Source: Gymnopus androsaceus JB14 (lineage: Eukaryota; Basidiomycota; Agaricomycetes; Agaricales; Omphalotaceae). From it: a stretch of 64,000 nt of DNA. Each line of letters begins with the position of its first letter. Position 1 is the stretch's first letter. The notes beneath the pieces are model-generated. The model was given only the letters and a program-made list of their open reading frames with translations, was not told the DNA's origin and did not search any database. This document shows positions 34,127-54,941 of this stretch, in pieces. The stretch is from the NCBI GenBank assembly GCA_009733575.1, contig ML769467.1, positions 90,702-154,701 of the forward strand, written 5' to 3'. The translations under genes were made by a program, and so were the position numbers.

Positions 34127-34810
34127 ACACGTGGTTACTAATCCCTTTTTGTACCGCGTCCCGCCGGCGCGCGTCGGTATAGTAGGCTTGTGTATAAGGG
34201 TGGTAGCATATTCCCCTGGATGGAAAACCCCGATTCAGGACCAATTTAACAGCAGCTTGAAACAATCTCAATGCGCCAGAGAACTCTCTGAAAACAAGCT
34301 TAGCACATGTCAAGACAAACATCGATAACAGTCCCTTTTCGAGAAACCTGGGGCGAGGTTTTCTATTCTAGAAACCGTATAGATAAATCGGGGGTCGGAC
34401 CTCAAATTCGTCGGAGTAATCTGCCAAGTTTCCAGATCTCCGACTCGAGGGTTCAGTGTTTATTTCTTGCAGGTTATCGAGCGATGGATCCTATCACGGA
34501 TGGATGAAGAAGATGCTGTTCATACATAGACATGATTTATACATATATAAATACAATGAGATTCCAATGCAAAAGAAGAAGAAGGAAAAAAAAACTCGAA
34601 AGAGAAGAAAGAAAGAAAGGAAATCGCACAGCAGTTTAAGTAGCTTAATTATAACAAGAGAAAAGCGAGGTTGAGAGCGTCAATGGAAATAGAAATGTGC
34701 GTCGTGTAGAGAAAGTTATGCTTGAAGATCCCTATGCGAAGGGGTCCACAAAACCACCCCATCTGATACTCACTTGGCTGTAGAAATCGACACACAAGAC
34801 CTACAACTCC
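34127..34810. other. Intergenic with purine-rich tract
   Basis: No gene was recognised. 34568-34635 is an A/G-only-like stretch (aagaagaagg, gaaagaaagg). It is low complexity and gives spurious Lys/Arg-rich frames. Confidence 0.6.
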
Positions 34811-37482
34811 TCATCTGTAGAGAGTTCCCTCAGTCTCGTACCCATCAAAACTAAACGCTCGTAAGAACAACCCATGAGACGCCCTCGGAGTAGGCGCAGC
34901 AAAAGCGGGAATGGGTGAATACCCATTCCTTCGATCTTCCCCATCGTTCCCCAACTCCAAACCCAATGAATTACCTACCGGAGTGGCGCTGTTCGCATTG
35001 GAAGCACGACTCTGGACTGTATTCACATTGGGTACCGCGGGGGAAGAATTGTATTCGTGAATGAGTGCACGCGGAGGTGCACTTCCTAGCGAGGAAGAAT
35101 TAGTGTAGCCACCAAAGTTGGGCAACGTGGGTAAGGGATTGTGATTGGGGTATGCGGAGCCGTTGGTGTATGCAGGAGTATAACTATTGTTGGCAGTAGT
35201 TGCACCAGGGAAAGGCATTGAAGCCATGTGCGAGGGTCGAGGACGGGTGGATCCATTCCCATTGGTGGTGTTGCTAGAATTTACTGGGAGCGAAGTGAGC
35301 CGGTGATTTACTGGTCTGCTCGTGACAGGGCCAGTAGACTGGTTCACTTGGTGATCGTTACTGCGGTGGGCTGAACGAGAAGAGGCTTCGGGTATTGAAG
35401 GAGCTGATGATAAGGGTGCACCATCACGATCAGGGTTGGTATTCTGCGTCTGCGTGGGGGCTCGATTGGCAGGAACAGCAGGTAAAAAAGCACTAGGATC
35501 GCCGACTGGTATTTCAGTAGAGGAGATGCTGGAACGACTCGCATGTGCTGGAAAAGAACGTAAAGTGGCCAACACGTCGCTGGCCCCGGATTGCCTCCTG
35601 GAGGAGTTGGAGGTTACAGTACCCCAGCTTGGGGCTTCGCTGGGAACAACGGATGCACGATCAACTGGAGGACGATTCGGGTCTTCCATCAAGTTGCGAA
35701 GACGATCTGCAAGGCCGTCTGCTGGAGCTACGTTCTGTGTAGCAGTAGTAGTACTTCGTCTCAATGCCTGAGGACGTGACTGATGGGAGGTGGCGGGTGC
35801 AGCAGAGGCAGGCGGTGATATGGATTGAGCAGCGGCAGTAAACCTTACTCGAGCGGCTGGAGCAGCTGGAGCAGATGCAATAGGCCCCGGTGTAGCACCT
35901 GTCCTAGCAGTTCCATAACCAAACCCATTATTCAATCCTTCCATATACCCATCAACGAATGCTGCCTGAGGATTATTACGTCTCTCTTCAAGACTCTCAT
36001 CTATCAACCCCAAGCCAGTAACGCCAACGATTTCTTCACCACCTTCTCGCGCCGAGCGCTCTTCTCCGGCGATGTTTCGACTTACGTCGACCGTTGATGT
36101 TATGCGATGTGATTCGACTGGAGCACTCGATGGCACAGGAGGAACCGATCGCCGACGCATATCCATTGGCGAACGTACTCTGGGACCCAGCTGGAGGCCA
36201 CTGGCTGGAACCAGGCGGGACGTAAATCCTATCACCTTCATTTGAAGCTCCTGGTACAATTCTTGTCTTTCTTGACGGAGAAGAACGCGATGCATACTGC
36301 TGGGCTTGGGAGACGGCAGTATCAAGTACAATGGGAAGGGCTTCCGGCCGAGAAGACCGATGTGATCGTGGTTTTGGAGGATAAGCCTGGGCAGAAGGCT
36401 CAACGTAGTGCTGAGAATAGCCTATAATCTCTGAACCTTGGAGGGCGGCGTTGGACTGGTAGGTGTTGTCCCGCGAGCGTGAAGGACCGGCTGACGAAGT
36501 TCCAACATCAGACGAATACCCATCTCGACCACGGCGTTCAACTAAAGAAGCCTCTATCGCGGCAGCAACCTGTTCAGCTTCAACAGACGAACTCCGTACA
36601 TCCCCTGCGATCGTGGCGTATCGTTCCATGGGAACAGCAATAGGCGGAGCCGGCAGTGGATTGGCTTGCAAAGGATCACCATCCGGAGTATAGTTTGTCG
36701 CCCTAGCTTTGCCTTTGCCCTTGTCTTTCCGGGAACTAGAATTGAACTCCATACGAGTGAGTTGGTTCCGTAAACTCTGCACTTCGGACTGAGATTGTGA
36801 GAGGGCGCTGTATACGGTAAGTATCGTTAGTCGGTTTTCGCGAGGCAAGAAGAGGAGCGCACACTTGTAACCCGTCGATGGTAGTCGTATAACTAGCCTC
36901 AAGCCCCAGTGCCATTTCTCTATCATGGCCATGGCTACGCTCTAGGTGCATCAAAGACGTTTCTAATCGTTTGATTCTGTATCTGTCGTCGGCCTTTCTT
37001 GCCTTTAGCTTCTGATTCTCAGCTTGAACTTTTTTCAGTTGAATGAGAGGACCGCTCTGAGGGAGACAAGAGTTAGACGGGACATGTGGCAGCAACATGC
37101 GTTCACTGACCTCAGTCCTCTCCAGCCATCCTATCCACTTCCTCCAACGCATTAACCACTTCTACTTCATCATCCCAAGCCATTACAAACTTTCGTATAA
37201 TCATACTCTCGTCGTTCTCTGGAGGGGGATCCATATGTAGTTTCTTGATGTGCTCCTTGTGGAATCGCTTCCTGCATAGAGGGCATTGCTCCGACTGTAC
37301 GCTTTCTAGGCATAATTTACAGAATATATGTCCGCAGGCTATCGAGAAGGAATTAATTTCAAGCAGCCGAAATTGTGCAGAAACTCACGAATAGCATACG
37401 GATTTCTCAATGTAGTCTCTTCCTCCCAAGAATAAGGGTCTAAACATACGTCACATTGACTGGATGGATGGACAATGAGCAT
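34811..37482 (-). CDS. RING-finger protein with coiled coil and long Ser-rich tail (second of three)
   Basis: The start at 37482 gives MLIVHPSSQCDVCLDPYSW. After one intron the RING finger continues CGHIFCKLCLESV and QCPLCRKRF (C3HC4). An acidic segment with MIIRKFVMAWDDEVEVV leads to a coiled coil (VQAENQKLKARKADDRYRIK; LSQSQSEVQSLRNQL). About 600 residues of Ser/Pro/Ala/Asn-rich disordered sequence follow, ending FSFDGYETEGTLYR. The join from coiled coil to tail uses an intron of about 67 bp near 36190-36255 with an imperfect donor (GTACCA). This is probably an E3 ubiquitin ligase. It shares the layout of the genes at 29888 and 46602, including an intron just before the CGH of the RING. Confidence 0.75.
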
Positions 37483-37864
37483 AGAATCTGTGAGTGTTTG
37501 GCTGAGGACTTGTCCCGGCGGGGATGGGCAAGCCTCAACGCGACAAGTCCGGAATGACGGGTAGACGAGCTAAGACAAATGCAGAGATGGGTTGAGAGGA
37601 ACAGTGGATGAGAGTAGAAGAATAAGTATGTAAGCGCTCAGGTATTCTAGTGCGCCACCTTTTGGTATTTTTTTTTCAATTTTTTTACAAATCAATGCAT
37701 GACAGAAACACGAGGCGCAGGACTCGAGGAAGGACTAACTAAAAAGGAAATCCAGCGGATAACTCAGGCATAACCAGTGTTGGTCTTCATACAGGATCAT
37801 CAATGCATTGTCTAATTCAGCTTGGTTATCATACAATTCTATGGTGCTTCGTCATTCGTTACTA

Positions 37865-38900
<1,036 letters not shown>

Positions 38901-39626
38901 TGTAGCAATAAGTTTGGGGTGAAGGTGGTGGTTTGGGAGAAAGGTCAATCGAGCCACTGCGAGAGCGGCCGCGGCCCAGACGACTATCGATTAGATCACT
39001 CCCACGCCTTATTTCCGCATCCACTTGCTCTCCAAAAATTTCAACCATTTCGAGTTATATCCAACTTGGCCTGCATGCATCCCTGGTTGATTTTATGACA
39101 TTCGGAAAACGTTTACGTTCAAGGCAATTTCTCCAGATCACTCCATCTCTCTTTGCATCAGACTGGATTTGGAGTCGATATCAATTAAGGTACCTTGTTT
39201 TGTACTGTGGATTCAAAGCTGCGACTCGTAACTCGACGCGTGGATCCTCTTCAAGCACCAGGACGCGGACCCGCCGTGTCTCTATCATTATTGAACGCTC
39301 GGAAAAATCAACCTTCAGCTTTGAATTCGAATTCAACCGGGACCTTGACAACCGACCAAACTGCATTATCTGAAACGGCTCGGGAAATCAACCTTCAGCT
39401 TTGAATGCATGGATTGAAGCGGTTAGGCTGCCGCTTATGTTCGCCGGATATGTTCGCCGGATACGTTGCGTAGATAGTCATTTCCAATGACACATCACCG
39501 TGTGCGCGTTTAACCCTATTTAACCAGCGAGCTGTTCATATAAAGTCCTTCGGGAGGCGATCGTCTTGACTTGGTCTTGAACATCCTGCAAGCCTTGATC
39601 TGCAAGTGCGCGTTGGCATCCACAAC
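38901..39626. other. Intergenic between TPI and the ABC transporter
   Basis: Divergent promoter region of about 725 bp. A 20-base direct repeat (AAATCAACCTTCAGCTTTGA) occurs at about 39306 and 39388. No gene was recognised. Confidence 0.5.
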
Positions 39627-45849
<6,223 letters not shown>

Positions 45850-46601
45850 TTAGAATACATACCTATACACGTACACATGTAGAGACGTGCATAGGGATTC
45901 CGATATACGCTAGATTTGCTGTCAGTGGTCATTAATTAATGAGACAAATGAGACAAGCTGCCAATCGGGAAGGAAGGAAGGATTACTACAAAATTACAAA
46001 GGATTATTACACGGCATGGTAGTACGCGGGAATCAGACATTGAGGTAGGTTTGCGGACTCGGACTCGGACAACACGAAACGGTATGTTCTAAATCGACTC
46101 CATTGCCCCACTCGAAAGTTCCATGCTCTAAAGGTGTGGATATGTAGGGATATATACCGTTAAACAAAGAATAAGAGAGTTGTAATGGCTACAGAAGGAT
46201 CCATTTCGACTGTTCAATGATTCTGCATAAGAAAAGCTAAACAAGAGAAACAGACGAGCAAAGGTCGGCTGCAAGAAGGAAAAAAGGAGCTGATACTCCC
46301 CTATAAAGCTTAGGTAGAAAGAAATAAGTTTAGAAGCGAACGACGATTAATGGTGGAAAGCAAGCAAGCAAAGCAAGCAAAAAGATTAACCAACTCGCAT
46401 GACGAAACGAAGCGGCGAGAACAAATGAAGTATGTACAAGCAGATGCAGAAACAAAGAAAAGTCGATGTGGTATCGAAAGTCCAGGAAATGGTACAGTAG
46501 AAAAAAAAATCAGGAGAAAAAATTACGAGATTGATATGATAGGTATCCAGGATGAAAATAAAAAAAGCAAAAAGAACCGAACCAATCTCCGTCGTAGCAG
46601 A
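45850..46601. other. Intergenic, nothing recognised
   Basis: A/G-rich spacer between the convergent ABC and RING genes. It includes a gcaagcaagcaaagcaagc microsatellite at about 46360. No gene-like structure was seen. Confidence 0.5.
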
Positions 46602-48058
46602 TTAATAACGACTAGGCGATGGAGATCGTGCGAGACGAGACTTGGGGGTCACAGACCCTGCACGGGAGTACCGTTGAGATTTGACCAAAGAAATATCATC
46701 ACCTGGCGTTCCCGGAGGGAGCCAGCGTTCATGAATTTCCTGCTTCTCCTCTGAGATAGAGCGGGTCATTTTGGGTGGGGGTGGAGCGGATAGGGAAAGC
46801 CTGCGAGACCTAGAGGTGGGGAGGGGTGGCGCAGGGGTCTGAGAACGTAATGGTTGTGGAGCGGGCGTCGGTAGACGCATCGGACCAGGTGTTTGGGATC
46901 GTAAAGATGGCGTGTGCGATCGTGAAGCATAAGCAGGCGTGGATGGTCGTGATGATGCATGCATTGACGTAGATCTCGCGTGAATTGAATTATATCGTGA
47001 CAGTGAAGGTGCTGGGGTAGTCGCTGAAGGTGGAGGAGACATCGCTCGCTCTGAGGACGGGCTTGGCAGTGGACCAAGCGTACTAGCCACAGCTCTGACG
47101 CGGCTGAGCTCCGTCTTGATGGATGAGCACTCCTGGACTTTTTGATTGTATTCTCGGCGCTAAATGAAACCATTATGTTAGCTCGGACTTTTTTTCAAAC
47201 GTGTGGCGTCAACTTACTTGACTTAAAAAAAGGGACGTAAAGAAATCAATATCAAGCGCTAAAGGAAAAGAGGATCACGTACCGATGAAGTTCCGTCTCC
47301 AAATTTTTGTTTGCCTTTTCCATTTCCTCCAACTTGGACTTGAGGTTTTGCTCGAGACCTTTTGCTGTTTTACTAGCCTCGGCGTGGACGACATGGTTCA
47401 TGAGAATAGCCCGCAGTAACGCAGAGCTGAGATAGAGCGAATATGTCTTAAGAGAGAAGCGATCAGTCCGGCGATTCCAAAAAAAAAAAAAACCAAGTTG
47501 AAAATACCTGATCATCCAGCTTGGAAGCGGATTTCAGCCATTGCTCGAGCTCGTTATGAAGGGTCGAAACTTCTTCAACAGAGCATTTTTTAGCGGCGAC
47601 CTTGGCGACCTTGTCCTCCAAGCGTCGAGCTTCGTCTCGCGTTCGCGAGCAGCCACCTTCAGATAATAATAACCTCTCCTCCCTCTTGGACCAAAGATCG
47701 GCAGCAGAATCACTTGTAGACATATCAAGAGATTTAGGCAGGCGTCGTGGGGTATTCCATCCACTGGATGAAAAATCGGTACGAATTAAACGAACAGAGT
47801 CGAGAGTAAAATGTTCTCTGCAGAATGGGCACACAGGTGAATGGCGGGAGGAGGTCTTTTCCACTATATTATTGCAACAGCTTGCACACAATACATGGCC
47901 TAAATATGAAGGGATCGTCAGCGATTTTTCCTTCTTCCTTTTTTTTTTTTTTTTCAAAGAAAAAAAAACATACCACAAGGTATTGTGTGAGGAAGGCAAT
48001 GAGGGCCGTATTCCTCTGCGCACACGTCGCAGTAGGATCCTGGTAGCAATGTCAGCAT
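46602..48058 (-). CDS. RING-finger protein with coiled coil and Pro/Ser tail (third of three)
   Basis: Exons 48058-47974, 47899-47508, 47446-47283, a 4-nt microexon 47221-47218, and 47159-46602 join in frame to 400 residues. The RING finger is MLTLLPGSYCDVCAEEYG, then CG/HVLCASCCNNIV and CPFCREHF. A coiled-coil region follows (RLEDKVAKVAAKKCSVEEV; LKSKLEEMEKANKNLETEL). The last exon is rich in Ser/Pro/Arg/Thr with repeats of the type RSQTPGP and RSQTPAP, ending SRLARSPSPSRY. The tail may be phosphorylated at SP/TP sites. It is probably an E3 ubiquitin ligase; the substrate is unknown. It reads intact. The intron falls inside the CGH motif, near the same place as in its two relatives. Confidence 0.82.
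47218..47221 (-). other. 4-nt microexon (TCAA)
   Basis: On the minus strand it is flanked by acceptor tttttttaag and donor gtaagt. The exon before ends in phase 2 (CG) and the exon after begins in phase 0 (CGC CGA), so exactly four bases are required; they complete an Arg codon and add Gln in the coiled coil. Without it the frame fails. Confidence 0.75.
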
Positions 48059-50532
48059 AATAACAGCATGAAAAGACCTCTGAGGAGGCGAGGGGAAAGA
48101 AAGAAAAGCGATGGGCAAAGGGCAAATCCAGTGATGGTTTTAAATAAAGGGTAGTTTCGGCATCATTTCCCAAATGCGGGACTGGCTAGGCACCATGTGC
48201 TTTTCATGAAATTTTCTCTGCGCCGCTTTCTCCTTCCTTAAACCTTCCTTCGCTTTAATATCAAGGATATAAGCGATCTTGGCCTCATTCCAAACGTCCT
48301 TTGTCCTTCGATGAAGATTTGCAGCTGGACTCTTGCCCGATTTGAAGAACTCCGAGTCGGTCTGGGTTTAGGGTTATTTTCCAATCAGACAGGTCAACAC
48401 TGCATCAGCCGCCAACCCGAGTCATTTCTCGGGGGTAGCTTTCGCTTTCCGACAACTACGAAAGCAATGTGCTCAGCAGCTTCATACTCATTCAGACTCA
48501 TGAATAAAAGGCTGGCTTACAAAGGCATTCGGTGAGTCGGGATTGCATTATTACTGGAGTCGTCTTGGTCAAACACTTCTCGTCGGACCTTTCGCATGCT
48601 TACCGATAATTAATCATCACACATCAGTACATGTCGAGTATGTTCGAGTATATTCTTTGCCCTTTCCCAAATTCTATTGCAGTGCGGCTAGTACCGTACG
48701 GACTTCCAGTCCTGCTCCAATTCTGGGGTCTGCACGGCGCCTGGGTTTGTTCAAGACACGGAAGAAAAGGCTCCACAATACGCAGGCCCGCAGGGTTGCT
48801 TTTCTCCGATATCCATCGATCTTTCGCAGTTTTCTTACAGCGCCTCTTGGAGCCTCTGGCTAGCGACGTCGCTCGTTTATCGCGACGCGACACGCCATAG
48901 CGCGTTTGATTCCGCGGATAGTGATCAATGTGACTTCAACAAACGCGATCGAGCTTGATCGGAAGCAAAAAGGTCGTCGTTTTCGTGTCCAGTCGAATTC
49001 TGATCTCTTCTGGACTTTCACCAGGCACCCCAGTGATTGAAGACTTCTTATGAAAGCCTCGATGTGCAGTTTCTTTCGCTCGTAATACCCTGCAAGCGTT
49101 CCATTCACGTTTTCAAAGATAAGGACACGTTTTGCTACAACTTTTGATAAACGGTACATAGATACACAGGTCTTCGTGTTCAAGGCGCCTCTGGACCCGC
49201 TCGCGATTGTTTTTTTCTCCTGCTCTTTCTACATATTCACAGAGCGAAGCCGCTTTACATACATGTACACTTTCCTTATCCTTGTACTTACAAGCGACTT
49301 TACATAGTAGATTTACAGCATTTTACGGGGCGGAAATACCTGGACACGCCGATAAAACTCAGTTTCGGAAAGCAGTAACGTTACTTCCTTTCAGATGTGT
49401 CGCTAGAGCTCATGCTATTTATCTTCTCTTCAATTATCGCGAAACATGATGGTGAGAATTGCGAGAAATTGCGAGAGGTCGAGCACACCGAATACATGAG
49501 GCGGAGATAGCTGAGAAGGATACCGGCAAAATTTGGGCAGAATCGTTGAGGATACAGGATTGTGGCATCCAATGGTCGTCTTTTTTTGGCAACAGAACAG
49601 CTGAAGGTTATGCAGGAGGCGAGATAGTAAAACAAAGTCCGCTAGAATGAGTCGTGTTTGAGAAACCATAAAGAAGTTAGCTCGCATCTATCTGTTCGAA
49701 TTCAACAAGTAAATTTGACAGTGACCTTGCTTTAGAGGCGCGCGCAGTTGATAATAACGACACTAAGCCAGGGACTGTTTTCCGCTCCTGAGTCGTGTCT
49801 GTGCTATCTAGAGTCAAGACTTGGTGCCCCTTTATGTCGCGCATACATCTGCATACATCTCATGTACTGCCGGCTCCAGTCAAGATGGCCATGAGCATAA
49901 AAATTCGATATCATCTACCTTCTAGTGAGTTAAGGCGTGTTCTAACTCATGAACGTTGGTGATGCGTACATCCCTAATTCCACCGGTACATCAGCCTGAG
50001 TAGAATCTGAGTGAGTTGGATTCAAGTGTAGCTCGAGAACTTGGAAGCCATTGATTTAAACGCGTTCTTTGAGCTGCAGTGAAGATCTGTCGAAGAACAC
50101 GCCTGATTGTACGGGCATCCCTAGATTTTGTTTGTTGGCCTACGGGTTAGTCTCCTAAGGAGTCCTGGAAGATATCTCCTGCAACATCAGTGGCAATGCT
50201 CCAGCAACTTCACTGGTCCACCCAATAGTCTGGGAATTCGTCTATATATGGTAAGTAATACTTTCTAGTTCCTACAGCAGTAACTGTGTTTATTTATAGG
50301 CGAAGACAGAGCCGTGCGATGTGTATAGGATTCAATGGCTGAAAGGATTATATATAAGTATATAAAGTTATCCTCCAAGCTAATTGTAGCTGTCAGTGTC
50401 ACAGTCGACGCGCGCGTATACGCTTTGGCCTTTAGACGCTCCGTCTGCCGAATGTCAAATGACCGCATGATCATCATTGCGGAATCAATCATTCCTTCCG
50501 GAGTCCCACACTCGCTCAGTCTGCTCACCACA
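48059..50532. other. Intergenic 2.5 kb, nothing recognised
   Basis: Several frames of 60-110 codons are open on both strands and overlap each other, which is typical of non-coding GC-mixed DNA. None shows domain motifs, signal peptides or consistent splice sites. Confidence 0.5.
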
Positions 50533-53500
50533 ATGTCAGACGAGAAATCTCGTTTGAATTTGGGTATTATGCCCACCAAGAGGGACGGTATCCCCGTTCC
50601 AGCTACAACAGCACCTCCTAGGAACTCTCGTAAACGCATCTTTAAATTCATTCTATCCCTTTTACTGTTTTATGTCGTACTCGACAGCGTCCACAGTCTG
50701 GTACGCCGACACCGCTTCCAAGTGGATTTACAGAAAGGCCCGTTCGGAAAGCCTCTGATGGGAAAAGCAGCCGAGAAATATTTCTTGTGAGTCTTCCCTT
50801 CTCATTCCGTTGCATGGTCTAATCCAAGTGTCGACAGGGAGGTTCCCAACGAAGAGAGTTGCATCCAGGCTTCCCGCAGATACACCGCTGAGCCTCATCG
50901 TGCCGGCTCCGAAGGCGATTTCAGTACAGCTACTCAGTTCCTCACTTTGGTTCAGACCGAACTTGGTATCAAACCTCCATCGGAACTCCCTATTTATCCT
51001 GCTGGCTCGGTCAGCTCCCGCCATGCGACTACGATGATTCCAAAAGCACCTATTCCTTACGCATGGATTGACACCTACTACCCTGTTATGAATACACCTC
51101 TAGACAGAAATCTCCAGGCATTGGATGAGGATGGGAATGTTATGTGGGAAGCGGACCTCAAGGAGCATGCTGATGCTGCCGACCCGGAGGCTCACAAATA
51201 CAGCGATGCTGTTCCAACCTTCCATGGCCTAAGCAAAGGAGCAGATGTTTCGGGAAAGGTATGTACTCGTACAAACCATCGAGTGGTTGGAGGCTGAAAA
51301 AGCTCTTTAGCTCGTATACGCCAATTATGGATTGATTGAGGTATTTGTTACATTCTTTACCATTTCGCGTAATCTTATTGTCAATTCAGGACTACAATGC
51401 TCTGGTCGAACAAGGTTTGTCAGTTGAATGGTCGATTAATGTGTCTCACTGGTGGCAAACCCAGGTGTCAACTTCACTGGTGCCATCGTACTCGCTCGCT
51501 ACGGAGGCAACTTCCGAGGCATCAAGGTCATTTGAATACTATTCCTCTGCGTCGCGGTATTGATATATTCTCTTAGGTGCAACTGGCTCAAGAACTGGGT
51601 GCCGCCGGAGTCCTCATCTACAGCGATGTCCGAGATGATGGGGTATGTATAGTCTTTTTTCATTATGAGCTCTAAAATAACTTCGTAACAGACGGTCACC
51701 GTTGAGAACGGTTACGAACCGTGAGTTGTTGCACTCTCCCCTGCGTTTCCTTAAACAGCTCATCGCCGATTTGATAAAGATACCCCCATGGTCCTGCGCG
51801 CAACCCAAAAGCTGTCCAACGAGGATCTGTGCAATTTTTGTCCATGTACCCGGGTAATCACAGGCTTGCCTTGAGTAACCTTGAATAATAAACTGACCAT
51901 TGTACGATAGGTGATCCCACAACACCAGGATGTCCCTGCTTATGAGAATGCAACCCGTACCGAAGGTGTCAACAAGCCAAAGATCCCCAGTCTTCCAATT
52001 TCACAGGAAAACGGCGAGAAGTTGTTGGAACTTGCCAAGGGCGATTGGAATGGCACCGTTAGGCTGAATAATCAAGGTATGTATGTTCAATCTTCATGTC
52101 TGTATTGTCTCATTAAATTGGTAACAGTCGATGAGAAGGTCATGCCCATTTGGAATACCATGGCCATTATCCCTGGTACGTAGTATTTTATTCACGTCAT
52201 CTTATCTGTTAACATAAAATTAGGGTATATCAAGGATGAAGTTGTCATGATTGGCAATCATCGAGACGGTAAGTTCCATACATGGTCGTCCTAACTGTAG
52301 CTAAATCTTATTGTCAGCTTGGGTTCGTTTCACTTTGGGTCGTGGAGACGCTCCTTTCGATCTTATTTCATTTCGACATAGGTTATGGGCGCTTCTGACC
52401 CTACTTCTGGCAACGGCTTCGCTTCATGAGACGATTCGGGGTTTCGGTGCACTTATGAAGAAAGGCTGGAAGCCTTTACGAACCATTCTTATTGCCAGCT
52501 GGGATGCTGAAGAATACGGACTTATAGGCAGTACGGAGTGGGGCGAGGATTTCGCTGACTTCATCGATAAATATGTTGTCGCATACCTAAACTTGGGTTA
52601 GTCTTTTTCCTAAGCTTGTGCCTCTGTTCCTTCCGAAATCTGACTCTGGACATGCAGATGGCTCTGCCAGTGGTTCTCGCTTTAGTGCTTCCGCTTCGCC
52701 TCTCTTGCACACCTGGTTCATGACGCTGCTGTGGATCTTCCTCACCCCACCGAGACAAACAAGACCCTCTGGGATGCGACCAAGGATACTGGAAAGTTTT
52801 TTGGTACTCGGGAGGATCTCGTCATGTGGGATGCTGAGGCTGCCTCTCTATACAAAGCGTCGATGAGCGCACAAGACGAACTTGGAGTTGGTGTACTCGG
52901 TTCTGGTAGTGATTACACCATCTTTTTGCAGAGAATTGGTGTACGTTGTCTATTTCTACGTCCCCAGAATATGAGCTAATTATCAATGAAGGTTGCGAGT
53001 ATGAATCATGGCTTCGGTACGTTTCTGTTGCTTTCGCTTATCCTGTTATTTTCTCGGTTTACATGGGATTATATATAGGTAGTACTCAGTCCGATGCTGT
53101 ATACCATTATCATTCGGTGAGTTTGGGTACGATCTTTGGCATCCAGTGAAGCCAATACTATTACAGGTGTATGATTCGGAACGATGGGAGGAAATGTATG
53201 CTGACCCCGGTTTCTACCGCCATGTCAGTGTCTTTTTGTGCTCTATTTTCTTTGGTCTTTTAATATCAACTTCTTTAACAGGTTGCCGTCGCTAAACATC
53301 TCGGACTTATCGCGCTCCGCCTTGCTGGATCTGCCGTCCTTCCCTTGAATACTACGCACTACTCATATGAGCTTGAAAACTACCTGAACAAGTCCGTTTT
53401 ATCCACGCAAATCTATGTTCATTCCTTAATCTGATGTTGCTTTAAAGGGTCGAAGGGCTAGTACTTGCAGAATCCATCGAGGTCGACCTGTCACCCCTCC

Positions 53501-54359
53501 GCAAGTCGATTCACTCTCTTCAAGCTGCCAGCCGAGCGCTCGACTTTGAAAAGCTTATCGCCGAACGCGAGTTAAAAAAGATTCTCAAGAAATGGCACAA
53601 GAAAGGCAGCAAACTCAGGAAACTCCGCAGAAAAGCTCGAAAGGCATGGTGCAAAATTCAGAAGAAGGTCTTTGACAAGGAATGCCATTCCCATCATCAC
53701 TCTGAAGAGCAACACCAGCGCATGGACCGAGAGGAGGAGCGTTCCCGCATTAGTCCTCGTAGTGAAAACGGTATCGTTCCTCATGATAGACACGCACATC
53801 CTCGCAAGGACTCGAAAATTCAAACTATCGATGTTCCTACTTGGCACCGAGAGCAGGAGGAGCGTTTCGAGATATTACGTGGTTTTGCCCTTCACAGTGA
53901 CATGCAACTCCCTGCTTCTCTAGCTCATGGTGACCATGCTTGCGATAAGTCTACCGACCGGCCACATTTCCCTCTGCCGAAAATCTTTAAAGCAATCAAG
54001 CGCATTCGTGCCGTGAATCAGAAATTGGTTGCATTTGAACGAGGATTCATCTCAGAGGACGGTCTCCCTGGCCGAGAGTGGTACAAGCACTTGGGAGTGG
54101 CGCCAGGCCGATGGTTGGGTGAGTATTTTCGACATTAGCATGATTTACGAGCACTCATTATATTTCTTATTGTCAGGATATGGTGCCACGACTATGCCGG
54201 CTTTAACAGGTTTGTCTTTGCCACTCAGTTGTGAACGGAACATTGATGTACTCGATGATAGAATCCCTCACTCTCGACAAGAACTCGACGCTGGCCAAAT
54301 ACGAAGCCAAGCGTTTAGAAAAGCTGGTGGACAAGCTTGTGGAAACAATTCGAGTTTAG
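50533..54359 (+). CDS. M28 glutamate carboxypeptidase II-like peptidase
   Basis: The N-terminus [14 protein letters not shown] is cytosolic, followed by one membrane anchor ([17 protein letters not shown]), so it is a type II membrane protein. A PA domain follows ([20 protein letters not shown]). The M28 zinc site is NHRDAW (His), DPTSG (bridging Asp), [12 protein letters not shown] (catalytic and zinc Glu), NLDGSASG (Asp) and YHYHSVYD (His). The C-terminal TFR-like dimerisation part contains an unusual insertion of about 130 residues, very rich in Lys/Arg/His/Glu (53560-53900). It ends [14 protein letters not shown]. Two one-base shifts are needed, near 52412 (extra A before TASLHE) and near 52707 (missing base before AHLVHDAAV). 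All zinc ligands remain recognisable. The vacuolar or surface location is not certain. Confidence 0.88.
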
Positions 54360-54941
54360 TAGTGATTATGTACAGTGTCGGATTTTCGTGCTAGTATGAA
54401 AGGTATTTTGTATAACACTACAATTCACAGCGGTTTGTGGCTCTACCTACAACTAATGTATCCCGACTCCTGTATGAAGGCAGCTCACTGCATATCCATA
54501 ACACCCATCATCGTTGGAGCAGCCTGAGCGACAGAATGGAAAGAGACGCTGTACTTGCAAAGATGAGGACCTGGACCACACAGGAGGTAGCCCATCATGT
54601 GTTTGTGCGATGAATCTGGAAGATTGAGAGCCACTATCACTCCAACTTTCTCTAATGAGATACGGCGGATGGATGAGGAATAAATGAATGCATGCGGGTT
54701 TGCGAATTGTTAAATTCTGTCTTCGTTTCCTGTCACCTGTGACTGGATGGATAGGATAGCAAGCGCGTTGTCCAGTGGAGAAACGAGCTTTGTTTAACGG
54801 ACATAGTAGATACTTTAAGAAAGGGAAGGAGATTTACTATATTCTTATTACAGACAGTGGCTAAACCAGCGTAAGATCTTACTCTGGTTTTCCGCAGATC
54901 ATTTTGTCAGACTTGCGGCCCTTGTGGCTGTACATTTCTCA
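54360..54941. other. Intergenic, nothing recognised
   Basis: Spacer between the M28 peptidase and the alpha/beta hydrolase. No gene-like structure was found. Confidence 0.5.

Noticed and set aside
33942..34322. 126-codon minus-strand frame upstream of VAMP7
   Set aside because: It overlaps the VAMP7 first exon and introns in another frame; a shadow.
39306..39407. 20-base direct repeat upstream of the ABC gene as a possible transposon duplication
   Set aside because: Too long for a target duplication and only about 60 bp between copies with no terminal repeats; probably a local duplication.
48543..49183. Overlapping 90-107-codon frames on both strands
   Set aside because: Mutually overlapping frames with no motif, as expected by chance in GC-mixed intergenic DNA.
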